Positions 1-8,145 are shown, numbered from the stretch's first letter. The stretch: 19,656 bases of DNA from Lachnospiraceae bacterium UBA4380 (GCA_002390025.1 DGRU01000029.1:2997-22652), one strand, 5' to 3'. Translations and numbers: made by a program. Notes: generated by a model from the sequence alone, not told the origin.

Positions 1-326
1 TCGAGATTGTGCTGCTTCTTGGCCTCCTGGGCGATTTCCTTGGCGCTGACGGAACCGAAGACGCGGCCGCCTTCGCCGGCCTTCATAGTGACCACGACGG
101 TGACCTTCTCCAGATCCTGGGCCAGCTTCTGTGCCTCGGCAAGACGCTGAGCGGCCTCTTTTGCCTCGCGCTGTTTCTTCAGCTTCAGATCGTTTTTGTT
201 CTTGTCATTGGCCTCAACGCCCAGCTTTTTGGGGATGACAAAGTTTCTTGCATATCCGTCACTGACGTTGACGATATCGCCCTCTTTACCGAGAGATTTT
301 ACATCCTGTAAAAGAATAACTTTCAT
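1..326 (-). CDS. rplI: 50S ribosomal protein L9, 3' end cut by window edge
   Basis: The minus-strand reading begins [19 protein letters not shown] and continues with [16 protein letters not shown], the conserved N-terminal RNA-binding domain of bacterial L9. It then enters the long charged helix rich in K, A and E that links the two L9 domains, and the start of the C-terminal domain ([13 protein letters not shown]). About 108 codons are visible and the usual length is about 150, so roughly the last quarter lies outside the window. The ATG at 326-324 is chosen because an AGGAGG ribosome-binding site lies about 10 bases upstream. L9 binds 23S rRNA at the base of the L1 stalk. The gene follows gdpP, a common Firmicutes arrangement (yybT-rplI). 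Confidence 0.97.
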   Translation of the reverse strand, partial: MKVILLQDVKSLGKEGDIVNVSDGYARNFVIPKKLGVEANDKNKNDLKLKKQREAKEAAQRLAEAQKLAQDLEKVTVVVTMKAGEGGRVFGSVSAKEIAQEAKKQHNL

Positions 327-394
327 GTCCTGTTTCCTCCTGAATGATATATTGTACAGGGCCGGTCAGCCGGCCTCCTAATACCTGCTGCCTG

Positions 395-466
395 TCTCCG
401 GACCAGAGCGCTCCGCACTCCGCGTCCCCGGAATTCCATATCTCCGGATCTGAGTGCTCCGCACTC
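395..466. repeat. Two 26-bp direct repeats, each with a palindromic core, between gdpP and rplI
   Basis: Copies lie at 395-420 and 441-466 (46-bp period) and differ at three positions. Both start TCTCCGGA. The second ends in GAGTGCTCCGCACTC, a perfect 6-bp stem around a TCC loop. The first ends in GAGCGCTCCGCACTC, the same hairpin with one mismatch. A separate 6-bp GGCCGG/CCGGCC hairpin sits at 360-375. The spacer lies in the probable gdpP-rplI transcript, so the hairpins may affect mRNA processing; no T-run follows, so these are not obvious terminators. Confidence 0.75.
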
Positions 467-481
467 TTCTTTGTGTTTCGG

Positions 482-2602
482 TCAGGCGTCGATCTCGCCC
501 TCTTCGATCATCTGATCGATGACCCGCTTGACAGCCTGGATGGCCTCGTCGACGGTGGCATTTTCCATCTGGCTTCCGGCCATGTTGATGTGGCCGCCGC
601 CGCCCATGTGTTCCATGGCCAGCTGGACGTTCACCTCATCGATGGAACGCGCGCTGATAAAGATCTGCCCGTTATATGGGGTCAGGACAAAGCTTGCCTT
701 GACGCCGTCAATATTGAGGAGCTCGTTGGCCGCCTGGGCACCGATCACGGTGGGGCTGCGAAGGCCGTCTCCCCAGCAGGTGGAGATGGCAAAATAGTCC
801 CGATAGATCTCCGCCTGGGAAACCGCATTCGCCCTGGCCTTGTAATCGGCCGCCTCCTCACGGAAGAGCTTGCGGACACGCACGACGTCCGCGCCGCTCC
901 TGCGCAGGAAAGCCGCCGCCTCGAAGGTCTTGACACCCGCCCTGTTGACAAATCCGTCTGTATCGACGACGATGCCACCGTACATGGCATCCGCTTCTTC
1001 GGGGCGGAGACGGATACTCTCCCCCGTGTACTGAACGACCTCGGCGACCATCTCACAGGCGGAGGACGCGTAGCCTTCCACATAGGAAAGGGTCGCTCCC
1101 TCGATGATATCCTTGCCCGCGCGGTGATGGTCCAGGACGACGATCGACTTGCATCGGGTCAGAAGCTCCGGGCACTCCGTGCGTCCGGGGGTGTTGACGT
1201 CAACGACCACAACGCAGGCGTTGTCCGTGACCATTTCCAGTGCCTGCTGGCTGTTGATGATAAAATCTTTCCCGTATTCCGGATTATTATCAAACAGGCG
1301 CAGGATCTGTTCCAGGGAAATCGTGCGCTCGTTGATGATGATGTGAGCCTTTTTTCCGAGTGTTTTGGCGATCCGGTAGATACCGACGGCCGCTCCGAAG
1401 CTGTCGGGGTCGCCCATCTTGTGTCCCATGATAAAGACCGCATCCCGCACGCGGATGATCTCCTTGAGGGCCTGGGCCTTGACACGGGCCTTGACGCGCG
1501 TGTTCTTCTCGACCTGCCGGGTCTTTCCGCCGTAGTAGACCACGTTATCCGGGTACTTGATGACGGCCTGATCACCGCCTCTTCCCAGGGCCAGATCGAC
1601 TGCATTTCGGGCAAATTCATAGTTCTGCGTGTAGGCGAGACCGTCCAGGCCGAATCCCAGGCTGAGCGTGACGGCCATCTCGTTGCCGACACTGACCTTT
1701 TTGACATCGTCCAGAATATCAAAATGGCCGTCCTGCAGCACCTGCAGGGATTTCTTGCGCAGAATGATCAGATATTTGTCCTTTTCGATCTTGCTGCACA
1801 GGCCGTCGATCGCGCTGATGTACTGGTTGACTTTCCGGTCGATCAGGGCGATCAGCAGAGCCTTCCGCACCTCTTCCACCGTGTCGATGACTTCGTCATA
1901 GTTGTCGATATAGAAAAGACCGACCGCAAGGCTCTGGTCATCCACTTCCCGGATCGCCAGACGCATGGCGGTATTGTCTACCAGATTCAGAGAGATGATG
2001 CTGCCGGAGGTTTCCCCCAGGGACTCGTAATCGCCCCCCAAATGAGAGACCTGGATCCTGCGCATCTGGGCACTGTAGCTGTTGCCCACCATTTCAACGG
2101 GAACCTTGACCTGCTTGTCATCCGTGGGAAATACATCGCGGGTGAGCGCCGGGATCAGCGTCGAGATCGGCCGGCGGTAGGAGCGGTCCCTGTGAACCAC
2201 TTTTTCAAAGGCCGGATTCATCCAGATAAAATGGCCGCCCTCGTCCAGCAGGGCATAGGGCATATCCTGTTCCCGCAGAAGCTGGCCCTCCAGGCTCTGG
2301 AACTCCTCCGCAAAGGCTGTCATTTCCCGCATGTAGATGGCGCGGCTGCTGATAAAAGCCGCGGCCATGACACAGGTGTAGATCAGACAGTCTATGGTAA
2401 CAGCCGCAAACGCCCTCGGGTCAAGGAAAAAGATCAGAAAATCTGTCACCCAGAGGATGATTCCCAGTATGATTGAGATCCGGAAAAAACCCGCTACGCG
2501 GCTCTTTCTCCTCTTCGGCGCCGCATGGGGAACCGCCTGTTTGTCCGGCTCCGTATCGGGCGCAAAGGGATCCTGTAGATCAGATTCATATTTTTTTTGC
2601 AT
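482..2602 (-). CDS. gdpP: Cyclic-di-AMP phosphodiesterase GdpP (YybT family), membrane-anchored
   Basis: This 706-aa protein has the full GdpP layout. Two membrane segments lie near residues 39-60 and 64-90. A PAS-like region spans about 105-210 and a degenerate GGDEF-like domain about 215-350. A DHH/DHHA1 phosphoesterase follows at about 385-700. Metal-ligand motifs are intact: GHKMGDPDSFGAA (H393, D398, D400), VVVDVN (D468), LDHH (D491-H493), VVDTDGF (D547) and GGGGH (667-671). The family hydrolyses c-di-AMP to pApA and so affects potassium and osmotic homeostasis and cell-wall stress responses. The start at 2602 has a GGAGA site about 8 bases upstream. It is somewhat longer than the roughly 660-aa Bacillus and Staphylococcus proteins, with a charged cytoplasmic N-terminal tail before the first membrane segment. 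It lies upstream of rplI; no clear promoter of its own is visible. Confidence 0.96.
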   Translation of the reverse strand: MQKKYESDLQDPFAPDTEPDKQAVPHAAPKRRKSRVAGFFRISIILGIILWVTDFLIFFLDPRAFAAVTIDCLIYTCVMAAAFISSRAIYMREMTAFAEEFQSLEGQLLREQDMPYALLDEGGHFIWMNPAFEKVVHRDRSYRRPISTLIPALTRDVFPTDDKQVKVPVEMVGNSYSAQMRRIQVSHLGGDYESLGETSGSIISLNLVDNTAMRLAIREVDDQSLAVGLFYIDNYDEVIDTVEEVRKALLIALIDRKVNQYISAIDGLCSKIEKDKYLIILRKKSLQVLQDGHFDILDDVKKVSVGNEMAVTLSLGFGLDGLAYTQNYEFARNAVDLALGRGGDQAVIKYPDNVVYYGGKTRQVEKNTRVKARVKAQALKEIIRVRDAVFIMGHKMGDPDSFGAAVGIYRIAKTLGKKAHIIINERTISLEQILRLFDNNPEYGKDFIINSQQALEMVTDNACVVVVDVNTPGRTECPELLTRCKSIVVLDHHRAGKDIIEGATLSYVEGYASSACEMVAEVVQYTGESIRLRPEEADAMYGGIVVDTDGFVNRAGVKTFEAAAFLRRSGADVVRVRKLFREEAADYKARANAVSQAEIYRDYFAISTCWGDGLRSPTVIGAQAANELLNIDGVKASFVLTPYNGQIFISARSIDEVNVQLAMEHMGGGGHINMAGSQMENATVDEAIQAVKRVIDQMIEEGEIDA

Positions 2603-2625
2603 TCATTATTCTCCATTTTCACCCT

Positions 2626-2728
2626 TGCCGGCCATGCCGGGCCGTCTCCGGGCACAGGCATATTTCTGCCGCCGCCGGAAAAGCCTGCCGGCCGTGCCGG
2701 ACCGCCTCCGGGCACAGGCATATTCCTG
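2626..2728. repeat. Two 43-bp direct repeats, 60-bp period, upstream of gdpP
   Basis: Copies at 2626-2668 and 2686-2728 differ at four positions. Each contains TGCCGGCC, CTCCGGGCACAGGCATATT and an imperfect CAGG-CATATT-CCTG hairpin. The 17-bp linker is also GC-rich and related in style (CCGCCGCCGG). They fill most of the spacer between the 106-aa gene and gdpP. The 60-bp period is a multiple of three, so a minus-strand reading gives a Gly/Pro-rich peptide, but no credible start supports a gene. Confidence 0.8.
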
Positions 2729-2742
2729 ACGCACTGTCTCCG

Positions 2743-2764
2743 ATACGGTCAGAATACGGTCAGA
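2743..2764. repeat. Perfect 11-bp tandem duplication
   Basis: ATACGGTCAGA occurs twice head to tail (2743-2753 and 2754-2764), just after the stop codon of the 106-aa gene on the minus strand. It may be replication slippage or a paired protein-binding site; nothing else supports a function. Confidence 0.7.
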
Positions 2765-2775
2765 GGGATCTGCGG

Positions 2776-3096
2776 TCAAAGAGATTCTGCGGCAGCCTGT
2801 ACCTGTCCGTCCAGCCAGTCGGCCGCCTCCTGCATTCCTTCTTCGGTGAAGGGAAAATCCCTGATGGTTTTCAGGGCCTCTTCCGTCGCCGCGTATCCAT
2901 AGGGACCGCGCCAGACAACCGCGCGCAGGACAGCCTCTCCCCGCTTTTCCGGGGGCGTATAGTGCACGTTCTGCAGCGGCTCACGGGCAATCCTGTAGCG
3001 GAGATCCCCGCAGCTGCCGTAGTAGGCTTCCCCGTATTCGTAGTGGACGAAAGGAAAAAGTTCCTCTCTGCTTATATGACGCTGCACGTTTTCCAT
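2776..3096 (-). CDS. Small protein of unknown function in the ABC exporter operon
   Basis: A 106-aa protein begins MENVQRHISREELFPFVHYE and is rich in aromatic residues (GEAYYGSCGDLRYRI, AVVWRGPYGY). It has no signal peptide, membrane segment or recognisable catalytic motif and is probably cytosolic. The C-terminal third (TEEGMQEAADWLDGQVQAAAESL) looks helical and acidic. The ATG at 3096 follows the exporter stop codon by 21 bases, with a GGCGGAAAG ribosome-binding site between them, so it is probably co-transcribed and perhaps translationally coupled with the exporter. That placement suggests a role tied to the exporter, but no family is recognised and no function is assigned. Confidence 0.75.
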   Translation of the reverse strand: MENVQRHISREELFPFVHYEYGEAYYGSCGDLRYRIAREPLQNVHYTPPEKRGEAVLRAVVWRGPYGYAATEEALKTIRDFPFTEEGMQEAADWLDGQVQAAAESL

Positions 3097-3117
3097 TTAC
3101 TTTCCGCCTTTAGAAGA

Positions 3118-5067
3118 TCAGCCCGCCAGTTCGGGCTTTTTGCCCGTGTACAGTTGATAATAGCGCTGGCCGAGTTCGATCAGTTGGTCGTGAGTGCCCT
3201 GCTCGACGATCCTGCCCTGTTCCAGGACAATGATGAGATCACTGTTGCGGATCGTGGAGAGCCGGTGGGCGATGACAAAGGTCGTCCTGCCCTTCATGAG
3301 ACGGTCCATACCTGCCTGCACGATCTTCTCCGTGCGGGTATCGATCGAACTGGTCGCCTCATCGAGGATAAGGGCGGGCGGATCCGCGATCGCAGCGCGG
3401 GCAATTGCCAGAAGCTGGCGCTGGCCCTGTGAGAGGTTGGCGCCGTCTCCGGTCAGCATGGTGTCATAGCCCTGGGGCAGGCGCCTGATAAAGCCGTCCG
3501 CATTGGCGAGCTTTGCGGCGCGCTCGACTTCCGCGTCAGAGGCATCCAGCTTGCCGTAGCGGATGTTCTCTCGGACCGTGCCGGAAAACAGGTGTGTCTC
3601 CTGCAGGACGATTCCCAGCGAGCGCCTCAGGTCGCCCTTTTTGATCTTATTTACATTGATATTGTCGTATCGGATCTTGCCGTCCTGAATATCGTAGAAA
3701 CGGTTGATCAGGTTGGTGATCGTGGTCTTTCCCGCGCCGGTGGAACCGACGAGGGCGATCTTCATGCCGGGCCTTGCGTGGATCCAGATATCGTGCAGGA
3801 CCATCTTGTCGTCCCGGTATCCGAAGTCGACGCCGTTGAAGGTGATATCGCCTTCCAGGGCCTGATAAGTGGTCGTATCCTCCGCCTTGTGATAGTGCTT
3901 CCAGGCCCACTGTCCCGTGTGTCTGTCAGTCTCGACGATCCGGCCGTCCGCATCGCGCTCACAGTTGACCAGCATGACATAGCCGTCGTCCGTCTCCGGC
4001 TCGGCATCCATGAGCTTGAAGATACGCTCCGCACCCGCCAGGGCCATGATAATGCTGTTGAACTGCATGCTGACCTGGTTGATGGGCATGGAAAAGCCCC
4101 GGTTCAGAGTCAGAAAACTGGCAAGGGCGCCGACCGTAAAACCGGCATAGTGATTGATCGCCAGGATACCGCCTACGATCGCGCAGAGAACATAGTTGGT
4201 GTTGCCCAGCTGGCCGTTGACCGGCCCGATGATATTGGCGAATCCGTTGGCCTTCGCCGCGCTCTGGTAGAGTTCCTCGTTGAGCAGGTCAAACTCCCGG
4301 ATGGCCTGCTGCTCGTGGCAGAAGACCTTGACAACCTTCTCGCCGGTCATGGTCTCCTCGATAAAGCCGTTCAGTTTACCCAGATTGCGCTGCTGGGCGA
4401 TAAAGTTGCGGCCGGACATGGAGGTGACTTTTCCGGAGGCAAGCAGCATGACGGCAACCATGATCAGGGATACCGCCGTCAGCGGAATGCTCAGTACCAG
4501 CATCATGGCCAGGATCGACACGACCGTGATCAGGCTGTTGAGCAGCTGGGGCATACTCTGGCTGACCATCTGGCGCAGGGTGTCAATATCATTGGTATAG
4601 ACACTCATGATGTCGCCGTGGGCATGTGTGTCAAAATATTTGATCGGCAGGCTCTCCATGTGCTCAAAGAGCTCTATGCGGAGCCTCTTCATGGTGCCCT
4701 GCGTGACAAAGGCCATGGTGCGGGCCTGGGTATAGGCCGCCGCGATACCGATCACATAAAAACAGGCTACACGCGCCATCGCATGCAGAAGAGGCGAAAA
4801 ATCAGGATCTGCCTGTCCCGCCTTCACCTGCTCTACCATGGGCATTATATAACTGTCGATCAGGGTCCTTGTAAACATTGTTCCCTGCACATTGGCCAGG
4901 ACTGAGATCACAATGCAGCATGCCACCGCGACCAGGTGCAGGCCGTAAAACCTGACGACATATGAGATGATCCTGCGGAAGATCTTCCAGGGGTTCTCCA
5001 CTCTGGGGCGCGGGCGTCCCCGCATGCCTCTGGGTCCTCCGCCGACCTCTTTTACCTTTTCAGCCAT
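3118..5067 (-). CDS. Heterodimeric ABC exporter, subunit with catalytic ATP site
   Basis: This 649-aa protein fuses an ABC type-1 transmembrane domain (about residues 30-345, six helices) to a nucleotide-binding domain (about 405-640). Motifs are Walker A GSTGAGKTT (441-449), Q-loop Q489, signature LSQGQ (545-549), Walker B LILDE with catalytic E570, and H-loop H601. The signature differs from the usual LSGGQ, as expected for the subunit whose signature faces the partner's degenerate ATP site. The N-terminus carries a basic Gly/Arg/Pro stretch (GGGPRGMRGRPRPR). The insertion around 360-400 (DGYVMLVNCERDADGRIVE) is longer than in half-transporters of about 600 aa. It starts 61 bases after the partner gene, with a GAGAGGGAAG ribosome-binding site. 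The family exports drugs, lipids or peptides; the substrate cannot be told from sequence. Confidence 0.93.
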   Translation of the reverse strand: MAEKVKEVGGGPRGMRGRPRPRVENPWKIFRRIISYVVRFYGLHLVAVACCIVISVLANVQGTMFTRTLIDSYIMPMVEQVKAGQADPDFSPLLHAMARVACFYVIGIAAAYTQARTMAFVTQGTMKRLRIELFEHMESLPIKYFDTHAHGDIMSVYTNDIDTLRQMVSQSMPQLLNSLITVVSILAMMLVLSIPLTAVSLIMVAVMLLASGKVTSMSGRNFIAQQRNLGKLNGFIEETMTGEKVVKVFCHEQQAIREFDLLNEELYQSAAKANGFANIIGPVNGQLGNTNYVLCAIVGGILAINHYAGFTVGALASFLTLNRGFSMPINQVSMQFNSIIMALAGAERIFKLMDAEPETDDGYVMLVNCERDADGRIVETDRHTGQWAWKHYHKAEDTTTYQALEGDITFNGVDFGYRDDKMVLHDIWIHARPGMKIALVGSTGAGKTTITNLINRFYDIQDGKIRYDNINVNKIKKGDLRRSLGIVLQETHLFSGTVRENIRYGKLDASDAEVERAAKLANADGFIRRLPQGYDTMLTGDGANLSQGQRQLLAIARAAIADPPALILDEATSSIDTRTEKIVQAGMDRLMKGRTTFVIAHRLSTIRNSDLIIVLEQGRIVEQGTHDQLIELGQRYYQLYTGKKPELAG

Positions 5068-5128
5068 ATCTTCCCTCTCTCAAAATCATGCTGCCCGCCG
5101 GGGCAGCCCGGGTAGATCGTCATATCCA

Positions 5129-6892
5129 TCATGCCGGCTTGTCAAAATCGGCATCCGCTCCCATTCCCGTCTGGGACTCATAGACCTCTCTGTAGATCTG
5201 ATTGGACCTGAGCAGTTCCTCGTGCGTGCCGAATCCGCTGACCCGGCCGTTATCCATGACAATGATCCTGTCGCAATCCTGCACACTGGAAATACGCTGT
5301 GCAATGATCAGCCGCGTGGTGTCCGGAATCTCCTCCCGGAAGGCGCGCCGGATCCTGGCGTCCGTAGCTGTGTCCACGGCGCTGGTGCTGTCATCCAGGA
5401 TCAGGATCCTGGGTTTCCTCAGCAGGGCGCGGGCAATGCACAGGCGCTGCTTCTGGCCGCCGGAGACATTGGTGCCGCCCTGTTCAATGTGAGTGTCATA
5501 GCCCTCCGGCATTTTCTCGATGAATTCAGACGCACAGGCGAGTTCGCAGGCGTGTCTGCACTCCTCGTCGGTCGCGTTTTCATCGCCCCACCGCAGGTTG
5601 TCATAAATGGTACCGGAGAAGAGAACATTTTTCTGCAGTACTACAGCCACCTGCCTGCGAAGGACATCCATGTCGTATTCGCGGACATCGTGACCGCCCA
5701 CCAGAATGCGTCCCTGGGTGACATCATACAGCCGGCTCACAAGGTTGACCAGACTCGATTTGGCGCTGCCCGTGCCGCCGATAATACCGATACTCTCACC
5801 CGACCGGATGTCCAGGTCGATATCCTTGAGCACCGGCTCCGCGCTCCCCGGCCTGTAGGAGAAATCAACATCCTCAAAGCGGATGCTGCCGTCCGGGACC
5901 TCCATAATGGGGTTTTCCGGATTTGTCAGAGAACTCTTCTCATTGATGACCTCGGAAATACGTCTGGCACTCGCCTCCGACATCGTGACCATGATAAAGA
6001 TCATGGAGAGCATCATCAGGCTCATCAGGATGTTCATGCAGTAGGTCAGCAGGCTCATGAGATTACCGGTGGTCAGTGTGTCAGACACGATCATATTGGC
6101 ACCGAACCAGCTGATCAGGAGGATACAGCTGTAGACGACGCCCATCATGACCGGGCTGATACTCACCACACGCATCTCCGCGCGGATGAACATCTCGTAG
6201 ATATTCTCCGCCGCCCTGCGGAACTTGCTGTTCTCATAGTCCTCGCGCACATAGGCCTTGACCACGCGGATGGCGGAGACATTCTCCTGCACACTCTCGT
6301 TGAGGGCATCGTAGCGCTCAAAGACCTGCTTGAAGTACCTGGTCGTCGTGCGCATCATGAAAATCATGAACAGGGCCAGAAAAGCCACCGCGATAAAATA
6401 GATGCTGGCCAGGCGCGGGCTGATAATGAAGGACATGATCATTGCCACGATCATGGTCGAGGGAGCGCGCATGGCCATCCTCAGTATCATCATGTAGGCA
6501 TTCTGGATATTCGTCACATCCGTTGTCAGCCTTGTCACAAGACTGGATGTGGAAAAATGGTCGATATTGGAAAAGGAAAAGGTCTGGATGTTATCGTGCA
6601 TGGCCTTGCGCAGATTTCTGGCAAGTCCGGCACCCGCGCGCGCAGCAAAAAAACCGCCCATCACGCCGGTCGCAAGCCCCATCAGAGCCACAACGATCAT
6701 CAGGGCGCCCGTCCGCATGATAAAGCCGACGTCCCCCGCCATAACACCCAGGTCTACAATCCGCCCCATCAGGATGGGGATGATCATCTCGCAGATGACC
6801 TCACCGATCATGCAGACCGGTGTGAGAATGGAGACCAGGCGGAATTCCTTAACCTGTGACAATATTGTTCTGATCATAAAAAACCCATTCAT
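5129..6892 (-). CDS. Heterodimeric ABC exporter, subunit with degenerate ATP site
   Basis: This 587-aa half-transporter has a transmembrane domain at about residues 15-310 and a nucleotide-binding domain at about 335-570. Walker A is GGTGSAKSS (372-380), the signature is a canonical VSGGQ (476-480), Walker B ends LILDD (D501 instead of the catalytic Glu), and the H-loop histidine is replaced by Gln (IAQRISS, Q532). These are the degenerate-site substitutions known in asymmetric exporters such as TM287/288, LmrCD and BmrCD. The start is uncertain. The ATG at 6892 abuts a 24-bp palindrome and lacks a close ribosome-binding site. An in-frame ATG at 6877 (residue 6, MIRTILSQVKEF) is an alternative. 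It is the first gene of the exporter operon, with its promoter at about 6952. Confidence 0.93.
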   Translation of the reverse strand: MNGFFMIRTILSQVKEFRLVSILTPVCMIGEVICEMIIPILMGRIVDLGVMAGDVGFIMRTGALMIVVALMGLATGVMGGFFAARAGAGLARNLRKAMHDNIQTFSFSNIDHFSTSSLVTRLTTDVTNIQNAYMMILRMAMRAPSTMIVAMIMSFIISPRLASIYFIAVAFLALFMIFMMRTTTRYFKQVFERYDALNESVQENVSAIRVVKAYVREDYENSKFRRAAENIYEMFIRAEMRVVSISPVMMGVVYSCILLISWFGANMIVSDTLTTGNLMSLLTYCMNILMSLMMLSMIFIMVTMSEASARRISEVINEKSSLTNPENPIMEVPDGSIRFEDVDFSYRPGSAEPVLKDIDLDIRSGESIGIIGGTGSAKSSLVNLVSRLYDVTQGRILVGGHDVREYDMDVLRRQVAVVLQKNVLFSGTIYDNLRWGDENATDEECRHACELACASEFIEKMPEGYDTHIEQGGTNVSGGQKQRLCIARALLRKPRILILDDSTSAVDTATDARIRRAFREEIPDTTRLIIAQRISSVQDCDRIIVMDNGRVSGFGTHEELLRSNQIYREVYESQTGMGADADFDKPA

Positions 6893-6893
6893 T

Positions 6894-6917
6894 GTGCGGG
6901 AGATCGATCTCCCGCAC
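6894..6917. promoter_or_regulatory. Perfect 24-bp palindrome at the exporter start codon
   Basis: The half-site GTGCGGGAGATC is followed directly by its exact complement, giving a loop-less 12+12 palindrome that ends one base before the ATG at 6892 and lies about 30 bases downstream of the predicted transcription start. The symmetry fits an operator for a dimeric repressor. As RNA it would form a stable hairpin between an upstream AAGGA and the start codon. No regulator gene adjoins it. Confidence 0.7.
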
Positions 6918-6951
6918 GCAAGCAGTCCTTACTTCCAAAAAAGAAAAGATC

Positions 6952-6960
6952 ATTATATCA
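6952..6960 (-). promoter_or_regulatory. Extended -10 promoter for the exporter operon
   Basis: On the minus strand the sequence reads TGATATAATG: a perfect TATAAT (6952-6957) preceded by the TGn extension. The -35 region at the standard spacing is poor (a TTGAAA lies 22 bases upstream), which an extended -10 can offset. The predicted leader is about 50 nt and contains the 24-bp palindrome. Confidence 0.6.
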
Positions 6961-6999
6961 TAATCAATTTATGCTCTTTTTTCAATGGTTTCCCTGCGT

Positions 7000-8145
7000 C
7001 TACAGGTCGCCCGCCGCCGTCAGAAACAGCTGCTCCGTCCCGGTTTCCTCTGCGGAAGCGGTTTCCCGGCCTCCCGTGAGATCTGAAGGTGTAAAAAAGA
7101 GCCTGGACGGATCGATCGGCTGCCTGGCCGCCTCTCTCTCGTCCTCCATATCCAAAGGGAAGAGGTCCTGGTAGAGCTGGTGGATCGTCTGGTAGCGCTC
7201 CTCCTGCTGCAGGCTCATTCCGCGGGCGATCACATCCGAGAACTTCTCCGAGATTCCGGGGATCGTCCCGTACAGCCGGCGGATCTTGTCGTCATAGACC
7301 CTGTCCATGGCGTCCTGGGGCTGTATGCCGGATGCAAGTTCATACATTGTCGCACAGACGGCATAAACATCCGTCCAAGGTCCCTGCCGGCCATGTGATC
7401 TGTACTGCTCCAGAGGCGCATAGCCTCGCTTCAGGACGACCGTATAGCCGGTGTCATCCGCATTGATGGCCCTTGCCGCCCCGAAGTCGATGAGCGTGAT
7501 GCTGCCGTCCTGCCCCTTGATGATATTTTCCGGGCTTATGTCGCGGTGGACGATCCCCTCTCTGTGGACCCTCTCCAGGGATCTGAGGACAGGCCTCATC
7601 ATCTGCAGGATCTCCCGCTCGGGCACCGGCCCCGCGCCGTGTTTTTTCCTCGCGGACAGGTACTGCTTGAGATTGACGCCCGCGACATATTCCATAATGA
7701 TGTAGGCTGTGCGGTTGGTCCGGAAAAAGTCCCTGACCGATACGATCCCGGGGAAATCCCGGAAGCGGGCCAGGGCTCTGCCCTCCCGCTCAAAGCTCCG
7801 CAGTCCGAGAGAATAGTGCTGTCCCGCCTCGCCCGTCATGGGAGCCACTGCGGCGGACATGCCTGTCACCGTGTCCCGCGTCGCGATTCCCGGGGGAAAA
7901 TATTCCTTGACGGCAATGCGGCACTGCATGCGGAGATCCCAGCCTATATAAGTGATCCCGAAGCCGCCCTCGCCCAGGACCGCCCCCACCAGGTAGCGGC
8001 CGGCCAGAAGCGTACAGGGCGCCAGTACACGCGGATTTCTCGCCTGCGAATATCTCTCCGGGTCAAACCCGCACATAGTACAGGCCATCCCTTTGCGCGG
8101 CAGAGGCCGCATGCATCCCATACAAAGAAACGCAGGATCAATCAT
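7000..8145 (-). CDS. Zinc-ribbon Hanks-type Ser/Thr protein kinase
   Basis: This is a 381-aa cytosolic protein. It opens with a zinc ribbon (CMGC at 8-11, CTMC at 22-25). The kinase domain (about residues 50-330) follows: glycine loop GEGGFG (58-63), VAIK-type lysine K80 in IAVKEYFP, helix-C glutamate probably E121, catalytic loop HRDISPEN (D202, N207), DFG at 220-222 and GYAPLEQY in place of the APE segment. Ser204 replaces the usual catalytic-loop lysine (HRDxK), a variant seen in a kinase subfamily that also carries the VKEYFP and GYAPxEQY motifs. There is no transmembrane helix or PASTA domain, unlike PrkC/PknB; a short Thr/Glu-rich tail follows the domain. Active-site residues otherwise look complete, so it should phosphorylate Ser/Thr. 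It is the second gene after the LRR protein, 83 bases downstream, and probably acts with it. Confidence 0.92.
   Translation of the reverse strand: MIDPAFLCMGCMRPLPRKGMACTMCGFDPERYSQARNPRVLAPCTLLAGRYLVGAVLGEGGFGITYIGWDLRMQCRIAVKEYFPPGIATRDTVTGMSAAVAPMTGEAGQHYSLGLRSFEREGRALARFRDFPGIVSVRDFFRTNRTAYIIMEYVAGVNLKQYLSARKKHGAGPVPEREILQMMRPVLRSLERVHREGIVHRDISPENIIKGQDGSITLIDFGAARAINADDTGYTVVLKRGYAPLEQYRSHGRQGPWTDVYAVCATMYELASGIQPQDAMDRVYDDKIRRLYGTIPGISEKFSDVIARGMSLQQEERYQTIHQLYQDLFPLDMEDEREAARQPIDPSRLFFTPSDLTGGRETASAEETGTEQLFLTAAGDL

Noticed and set aside
344..2476. 710-codon plus-strand open frame opposite gdpP
   Set aside because: It is the mirror of a confidently identified gene, has no ribosome-binding site or domain sense, and arises from high GC and codon bias.
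2494..2721. 75-codon minus-strand frame encoding a Gly/Pro-rich repeat peptide
   Set aside because: It only reads through the 43-bp repeats and into gdpP out of frame; no adequately spaced ribosome-binding site was found.
4967..6859. 630-codon plus-strand frame opposite the exporter
   Set aside because: Its His/Asp/Arg-rich composition is typical of antisense readings; the minus strand encodes a clear ABC transporter.
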